Shown here piece by piece: positions 34,867-47,954 of a stretch of 64,000 nt of DNA (its first letter is position 1; each line of letters opens with the position of its first letter). Source of the stretch: Alligator mississippiensis (Eukaryota > Chordata > Crocodylia > Alligatoridae); NCBI RefSeq assembly GCF_030867095.1, contig NW_026775408.1:1-64000 (forward strand), in the 5' to 3' direction. The notes below the pieces were generated by a model. The model was not told where the DNA came from. It made no database searches and saw only the letters and a program-made list of their open reading frames with translations. Position numbers and translations under genes: made by a program.

Positions 34867-35926
34867 GGTTCGCAAATCCCCTTTCTTCCCATGTGTGTTC
34901 TGTGCTGCAGCTCTGAGGATACAGTGAGATTCAGTCTCTGCACCTTTGGAGGCTGTTGTGCTCTCTGTGGATGATATCCAGCTTGGCAGCAAGGTCCTAG
35001 GAGGAGTAAGGATGGTAGAAGAAGAAGGCAGGGGGGGATTGCAGCACCATGTAGTCTCTGCTGCTGTTGATTTTACCGATCCCACACGGAAAGCAGGATT
35101 TTTTGCTTTCTCTACCTTGTGATGTTAAAAATAGGTTAAGCAACATGTATGCAAAACACCCCCTTTCTTTTATGAATAGGGATCTACTGAAATTGCAATT
35201 GTGCAATTTCTGTGGAAACCGTGAATTCAGGCAGGTTCTGTGAAAAAGTGCAGGCTCTGTGCTTCTGGTGGGCTTGCTTGAAAAAAAAACAAACACCCAA
35301 CAACTTACTGGCAAGCAGAAAAGCCCTGCAGTCTTGGGGCATGGGGGTTGGGGGAGGAGGGAGGGTGGGGAGAGTTGTGGGGCGGGGATGATTACGGCTG
35401 GAAATGTGGAGGCAGGGCAGGGCAGGGCATGGGTGGAGCTGGCTGCATGGTGTGGCAGTGCCACAAGTTCCTAACAGCCAGACTGGGTTGGTGGTGGCAT
35501 GGAGTGGGGTGCAGGACAGCAGCAGCTCATTTTCAGCCAGGCCAGGGTAGGCAGCAGGTGGGAGCTGCTACATCCCTCTGCATCAGAGCAGGATCGGTGG
35601 GGTAGGGGGACAAAGCACTGGCAGCCCAACTTCTATTTTGCTCCTGGCTGACATCACCCAGGGGTGCAGCAGCAGGCAGAGCACACGGCAACTAGCGGGG
35701 TGCAGCAGGGGTTACCCCTGCTGCCAGGGCCCCCAACCTGTGCTGAGTACAATGTCCAGGTCTGGCAGGCTCCAGCAGTTTCAAAAACAAGGAAAAAAAC
35801 ATAATACGCACAAATTCTGGATGCCTTAAATACATAGGTATTATGTGCCAATTGCTACAGCCATGTTTAGGATCAAATTCATTGTTTTCAAATTTGCTCC
35901 TCACTTCCATGTATTCAGAGAGCATG
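34867..35926. other. Downstream of CYP2; partial hAT-related repeat
   Basis: 35165-35260 resembles the right end of the element at 5066-5798 in inverted orientation (GGATCTACTGAAATTGCA). 35280-35700 is purine- and GC-rich. No gene is recognised. A CYP2 3'UTR presumably starts here, but its end is unknown. Confidence 0.45.
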
Positions 35927-36829
35927 TCTACACATGCAATTAATGTGACTGAATATAGTGAGCTGGCCAGCCAGACCCAGACAGGGACTGCACAGCCACC
36001 TGGGCTGTGGTATGGACACCACAGCAGAGCTGCCTGCACTTCTGGGCCAGTTGCTAATAGGCCATAACTGCACAGTTGGCCTTCATGCAGCACTGCTGTC
36101 ATGTCTTCTGGTGCTTCTGCTCTGCCCTCTGGGCAGCTATCATCAAGAAGATATCCTTGAGCTGCCCCTGCCCCCTTTGCTCACCAGGATGTGGGGCACT
36201 GAGTAGCACTGGGATGCCAGGGCCGTGCCCCTACCCATGCCCTTGCCCCTCACTCCTGACCCACCGTCTCTGCCTACTCTCACTAGCTCCCTTCTGGCCA
36301 CAGCTCTGTCCCAGCACCAGGACATGAGTCCAGCTGTGGCTGTCCCACCAGCTGCTTTGTGGAGCTCAGAAGTGCCAGCCTTTACTGTTCTCCTTTCTGC
36401 ACCTGTACCCAGGCCCCAACAATCCCCATGACATCCTAGGGAGCCCACAACTGGGGCTCAGAGACTGGGCTGAGCAGGCCCCTTCCCTTCCAGGCCAGCC
36501 TTCCTTTGCATAGGCTGCTTTAGGGGAGCAGAGGCTCTAAGCCTGGCTCTGGAGGCCTCACTTACCCAGAGTGCTTCTCCATCCCTGACCCCTATCTCAC
36601 TCTATCTCACACATACACACCCCTGCTGCCACCTCCACCACACCTTGCCCAGCCCATCACACTCCCCAAGTGGTTCCTGAGGCCAGGAGCCCCCCCAGGC
36701 TGGGGCTGCATATCCCAGCACTAGTATGCACACAGGACAGGGCTGCAGTGTGACAGTTGGCTCTGCAGCTGTGGCTCCTGCCAGCAGTTCCCACCCTGTC
36801 TGGCAGCTGGGCACACAGAGTATGAGATT

Positions 36830-37330
36830 TATGGGAGAGATGTGGGGTTGTGGGGTGGGGGGAAGGGTATGGGGAGGTTTGTGGCTAAGTGTAGGGTCTG
36901 TGGGGGTGAGGCTTGTGGGCATGGGGCTTGTGCAGAGGTTTGGGGGGTGTGGGGTTTGTGGGTGGATTGTACGGGGGTTTGTGGGTGTGGGGTTTCTGGG
37001 TAGGTATGTGAGTGGGAGGGTTGTGGGGGTAGTTTGGGATGGTGGGGTTTGTGGGTGAATTGAGGGAGGGTTTGTGGCTGTGGGAGGACTGTGTGGGGGT
37101 AGGGGGACTGTGGAGGTGGGAGACTGCTTGGGAGTGGTGGGTCCCCTGCCTAACCCCCTGCACAGTGTACAGCCCCTGCCCCCCACTGCAGCAGCAGCAG
37201 CGTCCTGTGGGGGTGGTGGGGTGGGGGGATTTTGGTTGGAGGGGACTGTGGATATGGGGGGACTGCTTGGGAGGGGTGGGTCCCCTGCCTGCCCCCCTGC
37301 ACAGTGCACAGACTCCCCCCACAGCAGCAG
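36830..37330. repeat. GTGTGGGG minisatellite
   Basis: Irregular GTGGGGTTTGTGGGTG units on the + strand, followed by CCCCTGCACAGTG words that occur twice (about 37150 and 37290). Confidence 0.75.
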
Positions 37331-37919
37331 CAGCAATGTCCATCAGGGCGGTTATGACCCGTTCTTGGCAGAGACCCCTGGCAGCGTGCGGTGCCACCTG
37401 AGACTGGCAGCTGCACATGCCACACAGCACTGGCCTGGCTGGTAGCGTGCACCCTTGGACAGAACCACGTTGCTCTCACCATCACTCATGGCTACTGGCA
37501 CCCCACACAGAAGCTGTGTACTATTGGGCTGGACCGGCTCCATGGAGGCAGGAACTGGCTTGGCCTGATAGTGCACGGCCCCTGTTTGCAGTGCCAGGAG
37601 CTGCAGGTGAGAGCAAGAGCCAGCCTGGTTTTGCTTGAGGGCACATGCCAGCAGCCAGGCTGGTGCCAAGTGTAGCCACCAGTCTGAGGTGATGCTGTGC
37701 TGCCAGGGGTCTTTGCCAATGATAGGTTATGAGAGCTCTGATAAGCACTGCTGCTGCTGCTCCTGTGGGGGGGGGGGGGTGGGGTGTCTGTGCACTGTGC
37801 ATGTGGCAGGCATAGGGATGCTCTGGCTGGGTGCCAGAGTATCTCCTTGGAGGACCTAGCCTCTGGCTGCCTATGGGCATGCTCCAACAGAGTGTCCTGC
37901 TTTGCTTTTTTTCTGGTAG

Positions 37920-37945
37920 TTTTTTTTTTTTTTTTTTTTTTTTTT
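37920..37945. repeat. Poly-T run
   Basis: About 25 consecutive T, before AATACTGGGAT. Confidence 0.95.
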
Positions 37946-38944
37946 AATACTGGGATTACCAGCATTGCCACAGGTGCTGGCCCCAGCTGTATAAAAAGCT
38001 TCCCTGGTGAGCAGATCAGGGCTACTTGCCGTCAGGAGCTTCTGAGGCCCAGCCAGTTGATATATGTGGACACTAGCTCCCTGTGTCAGCTGGACTGCTG
38101 CAGCAGCCCTGACCTAGAGTGGCCTTTGCATCCTCTACCCACTACAGCAGTCTGGCAGTGGGGGCTGCTCCCTAGCTGTAACCTGATGCCACCTGTGACA
38201 GCATCCAACCACTTGGACCTGCATCCCCATGTCTGCACACCTGTCAAACCTGGACAGGGACCACACGGCCACTTGGACTCTGGTATGGGCACTGCAGCAG
38301 AGCTACCTGCACCTCTGGGCTAGCTGCCAGTGGGCCATGGCTGCACAGTTGGCTTTCATGCAGCCCCTGCCCTGCTGTCTGGGCAGCTATCACCTGAAAG
38401 ATATACTCATTGTGCTGGCCTGCTTTGAACTGTCAAAGCATATCCTCCTGGCCCCCAGTGGCCAGAAGGTCCACCGTCTCATCTGCCCTCCAGCTGGGTC
38501 CTGAATGCCAGCTCTGGGCAGGCTCCTCTGCCTGGGTCCTGCCACTTGCCTCACTAGTGGGAATCCTGGTGTTCCCTGTTTAAAAATGGCAAATTCTTTG
38601 ATAAAGAATCCCAGATTCATAAATTAAAATACCCCCAAATCTGTATTCTTTCACAATTAAAATGAAGTGTCACTATATCTGTGTATAGAGAGATAGAGAT
38701 TGATCAGTTGGGCAATGTTTTATTGATATGTTAACCAGTTAAACCAGTTTGGAAGCCTACCAGTGCCTCTATCATCACAATAAAATAAATTATAAATATC
38801 TATATGCTTTGGTGTTTGCTTTGGGCTTTTTATCATAGAAAAATCAAAGGTCCCCCTGCCAGCTTTGTTAACCAGGATGTGGGGACAGCTTCCCCTTTAG
38901 GCACAGCTCCCACCAGCAGGTCCCATCTTGTCTGGCAGCTGGGC

Positions 38945-39170
38945 ATGCAGGGTTTGAGATGGGGCGGGGATGTGGGGTGTGTGGGGGATGTGGGAATGGG
39001 TGTTGGGGAGTTGGGGTGAGGTTTTTAGGGGGTGGTATGTGTGGGGTTCATGGGTGGATATGTGTGAGGTGTGGGTGTGGAGGGGATGTGGGGTTTGTGG
39101 GTGTGGATGGGTGGGATTTGTGGGTAGGTCTGTGGGGTTTATGGGTTTTTCAGGGAGGCTTGATGGGGGG
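38945..39170. repeat. GTGTGGGG minisatellite, second block
   Basis: Same unit type as at 36830, in the corresponding place of the second composite copy. Confidence 0.75.
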
Positions 39171-40010
39171 TGGCGCCACATGCTCACCCTCCACCTCCCC
39201 GTGGTGCACAGCCCCTACTGCTGGCAGCAGCAGCCAGCCAGGCTGTTGGGGTGCTCATGGCCTGCTACAGGCACAGCCCTGGAGAGGTGTGGTGCCACCT
39301 GAGACTCAGAGGCTATACGTGGAAAAGGGAGCTGGCCTGGCCCACTGGAGCATGCCTTTAAACAGGACCAGGATGGCTTCTGCCACCACGTGGGATCCCA
39401 GCACTTCATGCAGGAGTTGTGCACCATCAAGCTGGGCATGCATGGCTGTGTTCCATGGGGAGGTAGAGGTGTGTGTGTGTGTGTGGCAGCCTCCCTCAAA
39501 CTCTCCACACCCCCCACAAACCCCATACCCACAACCCTTCCCAGAAACCCCACAGTTGCCCACCCCTATAGCACCCCCCACACAGTCCACCCACCCCCAT
39601 ATCTCTGCTTACAAGGGACAGATCCTGCATCTGAGACACTGCTGCCAGCCTTGCCCCACTTCTATCTGTTCCAACACACTAAAGCAGTACCTTGCACACT
39701 AAAGCAGTGTGCTGGAGCAGCACTGGCATGTGGCAAGCATAGAGATGCTCTGGCTGGGTGCTAGAGCATCTCCTTGGAGGACCCAGTCTCTGGTTGCCTC
39801 TGGGCAGGCTCCAGGAGTGCGCCCTGTGCCGCTTTTTTCCAGGGTGTTTCGTTTGATACTGGGATTTCCCGGTATCAGATGTCAAGTCCGCACTGGCACA
39901 GGAAGCATTTTTTTGTTTGTGGTGTGCCTTCTGTAGTGTCTGAAACTTCTTTGAGATGCTGCAACAGGCACATGCAATTTCCTAGTTAATCTAATAAAAG
40001 ATATCATTTC

Positions 40011-43000
40011 TTATAGTTTCATAGTTTCATAGTGCTTAGGGTCAGAAGGGACCTAAATGTGATCATCAGGTCCAACCCCCTGCCCCGGGAAGGAACAAGT
40101 GCCAGGGTCATAACACCCCAACCAAATATCTGTCCAGCCACCTCCTGAAGACCCCCACAGAAGGAGAGAGCACCACCTCACTTGGGAGTCCATTCCAGAG
40201 CCTGGCAGCCCTAACTGTAAAGTAATGTCTCCTGATATCTAGCCCGAACCTTCTCTCTAACAATTTGTGGCCATTATTCGTAGTAACCCCTGGTGGTGCC
40301 CGGGGGAACAGAGACTCCCCCAATTCCTGCTGGTCCTCCCTGGTGAGTGTTTAAATGGCCACCAGATCCCCTCTCAGCCTTGTCTTGTGGAGCCTGGATA
40401 GATTCTGGCCCTTCAGCCTCTCTTCACAGGGCCTCGCCTGCTGCCCCTGACCATGTGAGTGGCCCTCCTTTGGGCCCTCTCAATGCTAGCCACATCCCTC
40501 TTGAAGTGCGACACCCAGAACTGGATGCGGTACTCCAACTATGGCCTGACCAATGCCACATAGAGGGGAAGGATCACCACCCTGGACCCGCTTGTGATGC
40601 ATCTGTAGATGCACGACAAGGTGCAGTTAGCCTTACTGACTGCTTCCCCACATTGGCAGCTCATGTTCATCCTGGATTCAGCAATGACTCCAAGATCCCT
40701 TTCTGCCACCATGTTGACAAGAAGGGAGTTCCCCAGCCTATAGGTGTGTTGCTGGTTCCTTCTCCCTAGATGCAATACCTTGCACTTGTCTGCATTGAAT
40801 TCCATCCTATTCTCATCTGCCCACCTCTGTAATCTGTTTAGATCTAACTGGATTCTGTCCCTCCCCTTCAGCGTGCCTACCTCACCCCACATCTTGGTGT
40901 TGCCAGCAAATCTGGACAGTGTGCTTTCCACACCCACATCCAGATTGCTGATAAAGATGTTGAACAGTACAGGCCCCAGGACCAAGGCCTGGAGGACTCC
41001 ACTGCCCATATCCCTTCAGGTCGAAAATGACCCATCCACCACCATTCTCTGGGTGCAACCATAGATTCGTAGATTTATAGATGTTAGGATCGGAAGGGAC
41101 TTCAATAGATCATCGAGTCCGACCCCCTGCATAAGCATGAAAGAGTGCTGGGTCTAGATGACCCCAGCTAGATGCTCATCTAACCTCCTCTTGAAGACCC
41201 CCAGGTAGGGGAGAGCACCAACTCCCTTGGGAGCCCGTTCCAGACCCTGGCCACTCGAACTGTGAAGAACTTCTTCCTAATGTCCAATCTAAATCTGCTC
41301 TCTGCTAGCTTGTGGCCATTGTTTCTTGTAACCCACGGGGGCGCCTTGGTGAATAGATACTCACCAATTCCCTTCTGTGCCCCCGTGATGAACTTTTAGG
41401 CGGACACAAGGTCGCCTCTCAACCTTCTCTTGCGGAGGCTGAAAAGGTCCAGTTTCTCTAGTCTCTCCTCGTAGGGCTTGGTCTGCAGGCCCTTGACCAT
41501 ACAAGTGGCCCTTCTCTGGACCCTCTCCAGGTTATCCGCATCCCTCTTGAATTGCAGCACCCAGAATTGCACGCAGTACTCCAACTGCGGTCTGACCAGT
41601 GCCCGATAGAGGGGAAGGATCACCTCCTTGGACCTATTTGTCATGCATCTGCTGATGCACGATAAAGTGCCATTGGCTTTTTTGATGGCTTCATCACACT
41701 GCCGACTCATGTTCATCTTGGAGTCCACTAGGACTCCAAGATCCCTTTCCACTTCCATGCCACCCAGCAGGTCATTCCCTAGGCTGTAGGTGTGCTGGAC
41801 ATTTTTCCTCCCTAGGTGCAGCACTTTGCATTTCTCCTTGTTGAACTGCATCTAGCAGCTGCATCTTGACCATCTAGGCAATTTGACACCCATCTGACTG
41901 TGTAGGCATCAATGCCACAGTTACTTAGTTTTTTTTAAGATAATGTGGTGGGAAACTGTGACAAAGGCATTTTTAAAGTCCAGGAAGACAACATCCACCT
42001 CAACACCCTTGTCCAGGGACTTTGTGACCTGATCATAAAAGGAAACCAAATTAGTCAGGCAGGATCAGCCCTCAATGAACCCACGTTCGTTGCCCCTGAG
42101 CATTACCTTCCCTGCTGGGCCCTTGCAGATGGTCTCCTTGATGATTTTCTCAAAGGTCTTCCCAAGGCCTGTGGTAAGGCTGACTGGCCTACAGTTGCCA
42201 GGGTCCTCCTTTCTCCCCTTCTTGTAAATAGGGACCACATTGGCCCTTTTCCAATCCTCTGGTACCTAGTCAGAGCCCCATGAGTGCTCATACAGCCCTG
42301 CCAGGGGCCCACTATGACCCCTGCCAATTCCCTCAGCACCTTAGGGTGAAAAAAATCTGGACCTACTGGAATTGGCATGGGTCATAGTGGTGTGCATTGG
42401 GACTGACTCCCTTTTTTGCTCAGAGGATTGTCTCCTTGAGGAACAACCACCCATCTTGGACTCCCATCTCATTGAGGCTCCGAGACACCAATGCCTCTCC
42501 TACTAATCTTCTTAGTTAATTGAAGTCAGCCCTCCTGAAGTTGAGGACTTTTGCCTTACTGCTTGCTTTCACCACCCTGTGCTGGATAGTAAATTCCAGC
42601 AGGTGATGATCACTGTCACCCAGGTAGTTGAGTACCCAGAGACCCCTCACCAGGTCATCGCCTGTGGCAAGGACCAAATCCAGCAAGGCATTTCCCCTGG
42701 TGGGACTATGCACCTCCTGGGGATAGATGGAGGTCCTGGATCCCAGCTAGGAATCTACATGAGTGGTCAGACCTGGCTGACTGCTCCTCCCAGCAGATGT
42801 CTGGGTAGTTTAGGTCACCCATGACAACCACATCCTTGACTTTACAGCCTCTGTGAGTTGACCTGAGAGTTCCAGGTCCAGCTTATCGCCCTGGTGAGGC
42901 AGTCTGTAGTAGATGTCCACTATCAAGTCCCTTTCTTCATGACCCCCTTGCATTCTTTCCCAGAACGCCTCAGTTTGCCCCACCTCTCACCCCATCCTGA

Positions 43001-43215
43001 TCCTGGAGGATGTGTATTGCTCTTTGATGTAGAGAAGTATACCCTCCGCCCTTTTTTCCCTGCTCTTTCTCACCTGTACAGCCTGTAGCCCTTGATGTCC
43101 ACTGCCCAGTCATGGGTAGAATCCCACCAGGTTTCCATGAGCCCTACTAGGTCTGGGTTTTTGCTAGCTGGCAGGAGGGCCAGCTCCTCTTGCTTATTCC
43201 CCATGCTTTAAGCAT
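40011..43215 (-). mobile_element. Older CR1 LINE, long copy including endonuclease, split by a younger CR1
   Basis: The 3' end ATAGTTTCATAGTGCTTAGG is at the left. Part one is 40011-41060. After the nested insertion it resumes at 41852 with the earlier reverse-transcriptase region (GNYRPVSLT-like). Past 42480 the - strand shows endonuclease words (MGDLNYPDICWE, LLDLVLATGDDLVR, YLGDSDHHLLEF). It has several stops and frameshifts. It is the only copy here reaching into the endonuclease. Confidence 0.88.
41061..41851 (-). mobile_element. Young CR1 LINE nested in the older CR1
   Basis: Opens ATAGATTCGTAGATTTATAG and matches the 3' 790 bases of the copies at 10823, 18846 and 62444 almost base for base. 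An open frame of 151 codons covers [19 protein letters not shown] to LRGDLVSA. Inserted in the same orientation as its host. Confidence 0.93.
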
Positions 43216-43267
43216 TTGTGTAGAGGCATTTGAGGCCTCCAGTAGGTGCAGGTACTGCCCTCTTGTT

Positions 43268-43440
43268 CTGTAGAAAATGAGGGTTGGAAGGGACCACAGA
43301 AGGTTATCAAATCCAACCCCCCTGCTCAAAACAGGACCTCCTTCAACTACATCCCACCCAAGGCTTTGTCTAGTCAGATTTTAAAAACATTCAAGGATGG
43401 AGATTCCCAAATCTCTGTGTAACCTGATAGTTTCCACTGA
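43268..43440 (-). mobile_element. CR1 3' fragment, another subfamily
   Basis: AAAATGAGGGTTGGAAGGGA, then TCCAACCCCCCTGCTCAAA, is the CR1 3' end in reverse, resembling the copy at 13079 in subfamily. Confidence 0.75.
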
Positions 43441-45678
43441 AAGGGCAGCCCAGTGAGAGAGGACGAGGATGCTCCAGTGACAGCCCCAGGCATGTAGGTG
43501 CCCAAGGGTGCAAGTCACTCTGTGAGTATCATGGGCTGTGAATATGCTACCACATGAGGCCCTGCAGATACCAGAGTGCTGCTGTATCCCATGCAAATGG
43601 TATTGGGTATGCCTGTGGGGAGTGGGATCAGAGCAACACTTGGGGCAGGGGAGCAGGAGGGTTTTTTTTGTGGCATGGTCATGAGCAGGTCCCAAGGCTC
43701 TGAGCCACTCAGAGGAAGCTCTGTGGTGGAAGAGTACAAGTCATGGGTGACTGGTGCTGCCTTAGTTAGGGGGGGCATGTGCCCCCCCTGTGACTGTAGC
43801 CGATCCTGATGGCTGATTGCTGCAGCAAATTACTACAGCTGCTTCTGGGAGTGGCTGTGGCCACTTCTGGGAGTGACTACTGCGATCTGCCGGCGCTTGC
43901 AGGGTGGGCACCAGTGCTTCCACCTGCCACTCCTGCCCATTGCCTAAGCAGTGAACATGGCCAGTCAGAGGGTGCACTGGTGCTCTCAGGGGGTGAACAT
44001 GCACCCCTGTGCACTCCCTATGCATTGCCACTGGTACAAATGCCCTGAGCTGCTTGCACTCTCCCACTGCCTTGGGCTGCTCTGGAGGCTTGAGGGACCC
44101 TCAGGGTCCCAGAGCACTTGCTCGCTTCCTCTGTTTTATATATGGGCACTCAGGGGAATCTCAGGGTGTCTCTCCATAAGTGAGGATGTTGAAGTTCCTC
44201 ACTCAGTCAGACCTGTGCTTTGGTTCTGGCTGAGCAGGGAAACTAGGGCTTTTCTTTGCCTAGCCAGACCCAGCCCGACCCATTTCCCCCACTCAGCTAG
44301 ACCCTAAGTCTGGTTGGGCAAGGAAAGACCCCTCCCCACTAGGCTAGACCTGTCCCTGGTGATCACTGGGGAATCTGAAAAGGGAAAGTGGGGAGATCAC
44401 ATCATCCCTTGCACTACACCATCAAGGGTGAGACAAGGAGCAGCATGTGTTTTGTCCAATGAAGCAAATGAGCTGTGCCACGATACATCACATAGCTGAT
44501 CCACTTCATTTGGTGACATCTGTTTCTATCATTGGATTAGCTATGTCAGTATGCCTGGAGTTCTGTGTAAAGAGCAAGTTGGAGCCCTAATATACCTTGG
44601 TGTGGCAGCAATCCCTCATGGTCAAGGATGATCACTCCCAGGGGTCAAGGAAAGGGTTGTCGATGAGTCTGTTGATGATGAAGAAGGCCACTCCTAGAAC
44701 CACAGACTCTTTGGCAAATGCCACAGGTGTTGGTTAAAAAGAGGTTTGGAACACTGATTTCTCAGTCTTCCTGCCTTGCCCTACCCCCAAATCACTGGGA
44801 GATAGCAAGAAAATCTCTGCAACCTAGAGCAGGTAGATATTAGAGAGGACCATGCTCAGGAGTGTTAATGAAGCAAAGCATCACAACCAGCTTAGTTACA
44901 AAAGAAGACTAAAGCAGCTGAAGTAAGTTTGTAGCAGGGACAGAGAGGAAAGTTTTGAAAGCAGGACATGGGTAGTCTTGCCTAATGATTATACACCTGA
45001 AGCACTGGTGTTGTCCTGATCAGTTCCCCAGGGAGCTGGAGATATGGAGGAGTTTGGTGTCAGAATTGGATTCAGCAATCATACGCAAAGCAAAGCACAC
45101 TGGGGTCAAAAGCTGTAGCTGGAGACAGGGTAAGCCAAGAGTTAACCAGGAGTCAAAAGAGTCAAAAACTAGAGCTGAAGGTCAAACTACAATCAGGGAA
45201 TGACAAGGGTCTTACCAGATCAGAAGCTAAATTTGGAGCCAAGAGTCAGAACCAGAAAACCAGCAAGGAAGCACACAGCAGGCCTACAGCAAGAGCTTCC
45301 CCCTTTGCCTGGGCAAGGAGCCTACAGGTTGGGCTTGGCATTCAAAGACTGGAGCAGGTAGGTCCCGCTGCCTCTGGGGACTGGCTGCCCTGATGGCTTA
45401 CTCAGCCTTGCTGGGACCAAGGTGCTGCTTTGCGCTTTGGGCTTGCTACCAGTGCTACTTGTTCTGGAGATGACTTACCCTGCTCTGTTGATTGGGACTA
45501 GCTGGGTGCAAGGTTATGACCCAGATCCATTACACTTCTTATCCAGCTGAAAATCATCCCTGCAGTGGGTATTGACTTTTGAGGGCACAAGAGTCAGCAT
45601 TTTGGGGGTTTCTCAAGATGTAGATTTAGGAGGATTTCTATGCCAAAGCTACATCAGAAATTTGACCCTGTGTCCTGT
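43441..45678. other. Intergenic with unclassified repeats
   Basis: 43760-44030 has a GC-rich MITE-like segment (GCATGTGCCCCCC / GGGGTGAACATGC). 45045-45540 has repeated AGTCA-AGAG and GGAGTCAAAAG words also found at 47105-47150, so it belongs to an interspersed family I cannot name. No gene is recognised. Confidence 0.4.
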
Positions 45679-45828
<150 letters not shown>

Positions 45829-46111
45829 GCTTTCAAGTGTCCCATAGCTATCAATCTAATGACAAGCATAGAGATTCCTGTGGTGCTTTAAAATATAATG
45901 GAAAATACTGAACACAGTTATAACTTTGGAACCCCACTAAGACCTCTGGAATAGTGGGATTACGCATTGACAAAAAGGGAGCCAGGAAAGAGCTGTAACA
46001 AAGCACTGGTCAAAGTGTACTCAAGGCTGCCTGCATTTCTCTCTATTGGCACAATTATATGGGAGGCCTGAAGACATACACGGATAAGATAGGGAAACCA
46101 GGTTAGAAGCC

Positions 46112-46299
46112 CTAAGCCAGAGGCACTACACAGATCTGATGGGGCTTTGGGGGTGTAGTAAACCCAGATGCAGGGGTGATATCCAGGTCTGAGCTGGAAA
46201 CACCAGGGGCAGGGTGGAATGTGAACTTCTGGAGGAGTCTTGTGAAGAAGAGGAAGAGCTCCATTTTGGCAAGATTTTCGCCTGCACACATCCTCCGAC
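46112..46299 (-). CDS. Isolated CYP2 terminal exon (exon 9) of a second, inverted P450 copy
   Basis: On the - strand this exon has a good acceptor (CCTTGCAG), 188 coding bases, an intact haem loop GRRMCAGE and a TAG stop, ending ICVVPLA. It is 48 of 62 residues identical to exon 9 of the intact gene and has the same length. Exon 8 and earlier exons would have to lie at higher coordinates on the - strand; I looked for the EIQR, AGLETT and exon 8 signatures up to 58 kb and found none. It is therefore either the last exon of a gene whose other exons are lost or missing, or a duplicated fragment. Confidence 0.85.
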
Positions 46300-47954
46300 C
46301 TGCAAGGAAAGGTATGATAAGTATGAGCATTTCAAAAGCAGCTGTTGATTTAACTGTAAAATGGAACAAATGCTACAGGAGAGCTTCTTGTCTCAGTGAA
46401 AACCTGTGTTAATTCAGTACAACGACATCTATGTATGCAATGTTTCAATGGCTAGGGAGTGTGGCATCAAGGAGATTAAGGGGTTTTGCTATGGCTCCGG
46501 AAGCATTCATTCAAGTCCTACTCTGGACTCATGATAAAGGTTGTTCCCAGTTTATGCAGTAAATAGCTACGTGGTCAATCTGGCTGGGTAAGTTAAAGGT
46601 GGTTCAATCTGGTGCTGGCCACATCACTCCTTTGTGTGCCACTGACTACAGTAACTAGTGTGCTAAACTGTAGGAATCAATTGGGGTGATAGTGGTGGAT
46701 GGACCTTCCTTCCTTTAAGATACAGGTCTCAAACATACAGCCAGATATACAGCCCAGGGAGGTGGGTCATCCAGCACATCATCTTTTTTTTCCTGCAGTT
46801 CCCTCTTGAGATTGTTAGACTCTCCCTGAGCTCAGTGTTGAAGAAGAGTTGCAGATAGCTTCATTCACCTTAGTAGTGTAAAACATGATAGTGTTCTCTA
46901 GTGAACTAGACCAAGGTTACTTAGATCACCCCCAGTGTGTGCCCAGTTTTGTTTCCATTTTTCTTTCTCTCTTCTCAGCTTCCACCTCCTCCTTTTGTTT
47001 TGTGCTAGTACTGCCCAATGGGCATGGCTTGTCTTTGTTGTAGCCCTCCTGTCTCTGTCCCTTTCCTATCCTCAACTATTCTGTTTCTTTCTAACAGAAC
47101 CAGGATGAAGAGTCAAAAGCTAGAGCTGAAAGTCAAACCAGAATCAGGGGGAACCTGCCCCCCCCCAGGGAATTCATGGTAATGTGAACAAATCTTTATG
47201 GAAGGAAGAGCACGGGGATGTGTTGGACATTTTGAGAAATACTCAAGCATGATATAGAAGTGGTGCAAATTGTACAAGTGGGCAAGCATGTGAGCCCTGG
47301 GCTCTGCCTGTGGTGGGGCTGCCCAACAGGAACAGACATCCCATGCTCCCCGTCCTTCTGCACCTTTTGGCTCCAGCTCTGGCAGCAAAGCAGCAGTGGC
47401 AGCATAGGGGTGTATCCAAGTGAGCAAAGGGCATTCTCAGAAATTTAGTTCTGGAAAGTGTCTTGTTTGCTGCTGGGGGAAAATGTCACCGCATGTTTTT
47501 GCCTCTGAAAATTGGTGAATTTTCTGGCTCCTTAATATAAGTGTCAGCAGGAAAAAATGAGGTGACATCTTCCTTCAACAACAAAGCTCCCAGCTTCTGG
47601 GATGTCACCCACTGCCAGAGTCTCCAGAGCCAGAGATCTGGAAGGAAGATAAAGGAGGTGGGGCAGTGGAGATGAAGGACTGCCCTGGGCGCAATTCTGG
47701 CCAGTTACACCTCGGTTGCACCGAGTTGTTTTTTTTATAAGAAACAGTCACAAGCAAAGAGTTGTGTGTAGATGAGGAGACACTGTATAAGCACAACAGC
47801 TGGAATGGATAAACGTTTGAAAACCCAACAGTAGTGGTGTTATTTAGAAGACTTATACCCATATTTGTAACAATGTTACTATTCACCTGTTGCATAATAA
47901 GTAAGTGTGGCAAGTGTTACGTCTTGTATTTTTGTGTTATCTGTAACACAAAAT
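46300..47954. other. Sequence 5' of the isolated CYP2 exon
   Basis: On the - strand this is where intron 8 and exon 8 of the inverted P450 would be expected. No exon 8 signature ([11 protein letters not shown]-like) is seen. It contains a short copy of the 45045 repeat family near 47105. Confidence 0.45.

Larger units (their letters stand above)
35927..39960. repeat. GC/GT-rich composite repeat block, apparently duplicated in direct order
   Basis: Two units share the same series of landmarks. Unit A (about 35975-37960): a GGACAGGGAC-like start, an ACCAGGATGTGGGGC-like word, TCTGGCAGCTGGGCA followed by GTGTGGG arrays, a CAGCAGCAGC segment, and GAGATCTC-poor GGATGCTCTGGCTGGGTGC near 37817, then ATACTGGGAT. 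Unit B (about 38240-39860) has these in the same order, at 38245, 38873, 38930, 39225, 39747 and 39857. Within unit A, 37320-37470 is also repeated in inverted form at about 37613-37770. Long open frames here are by-products of base composition. Confidence 0.55.
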
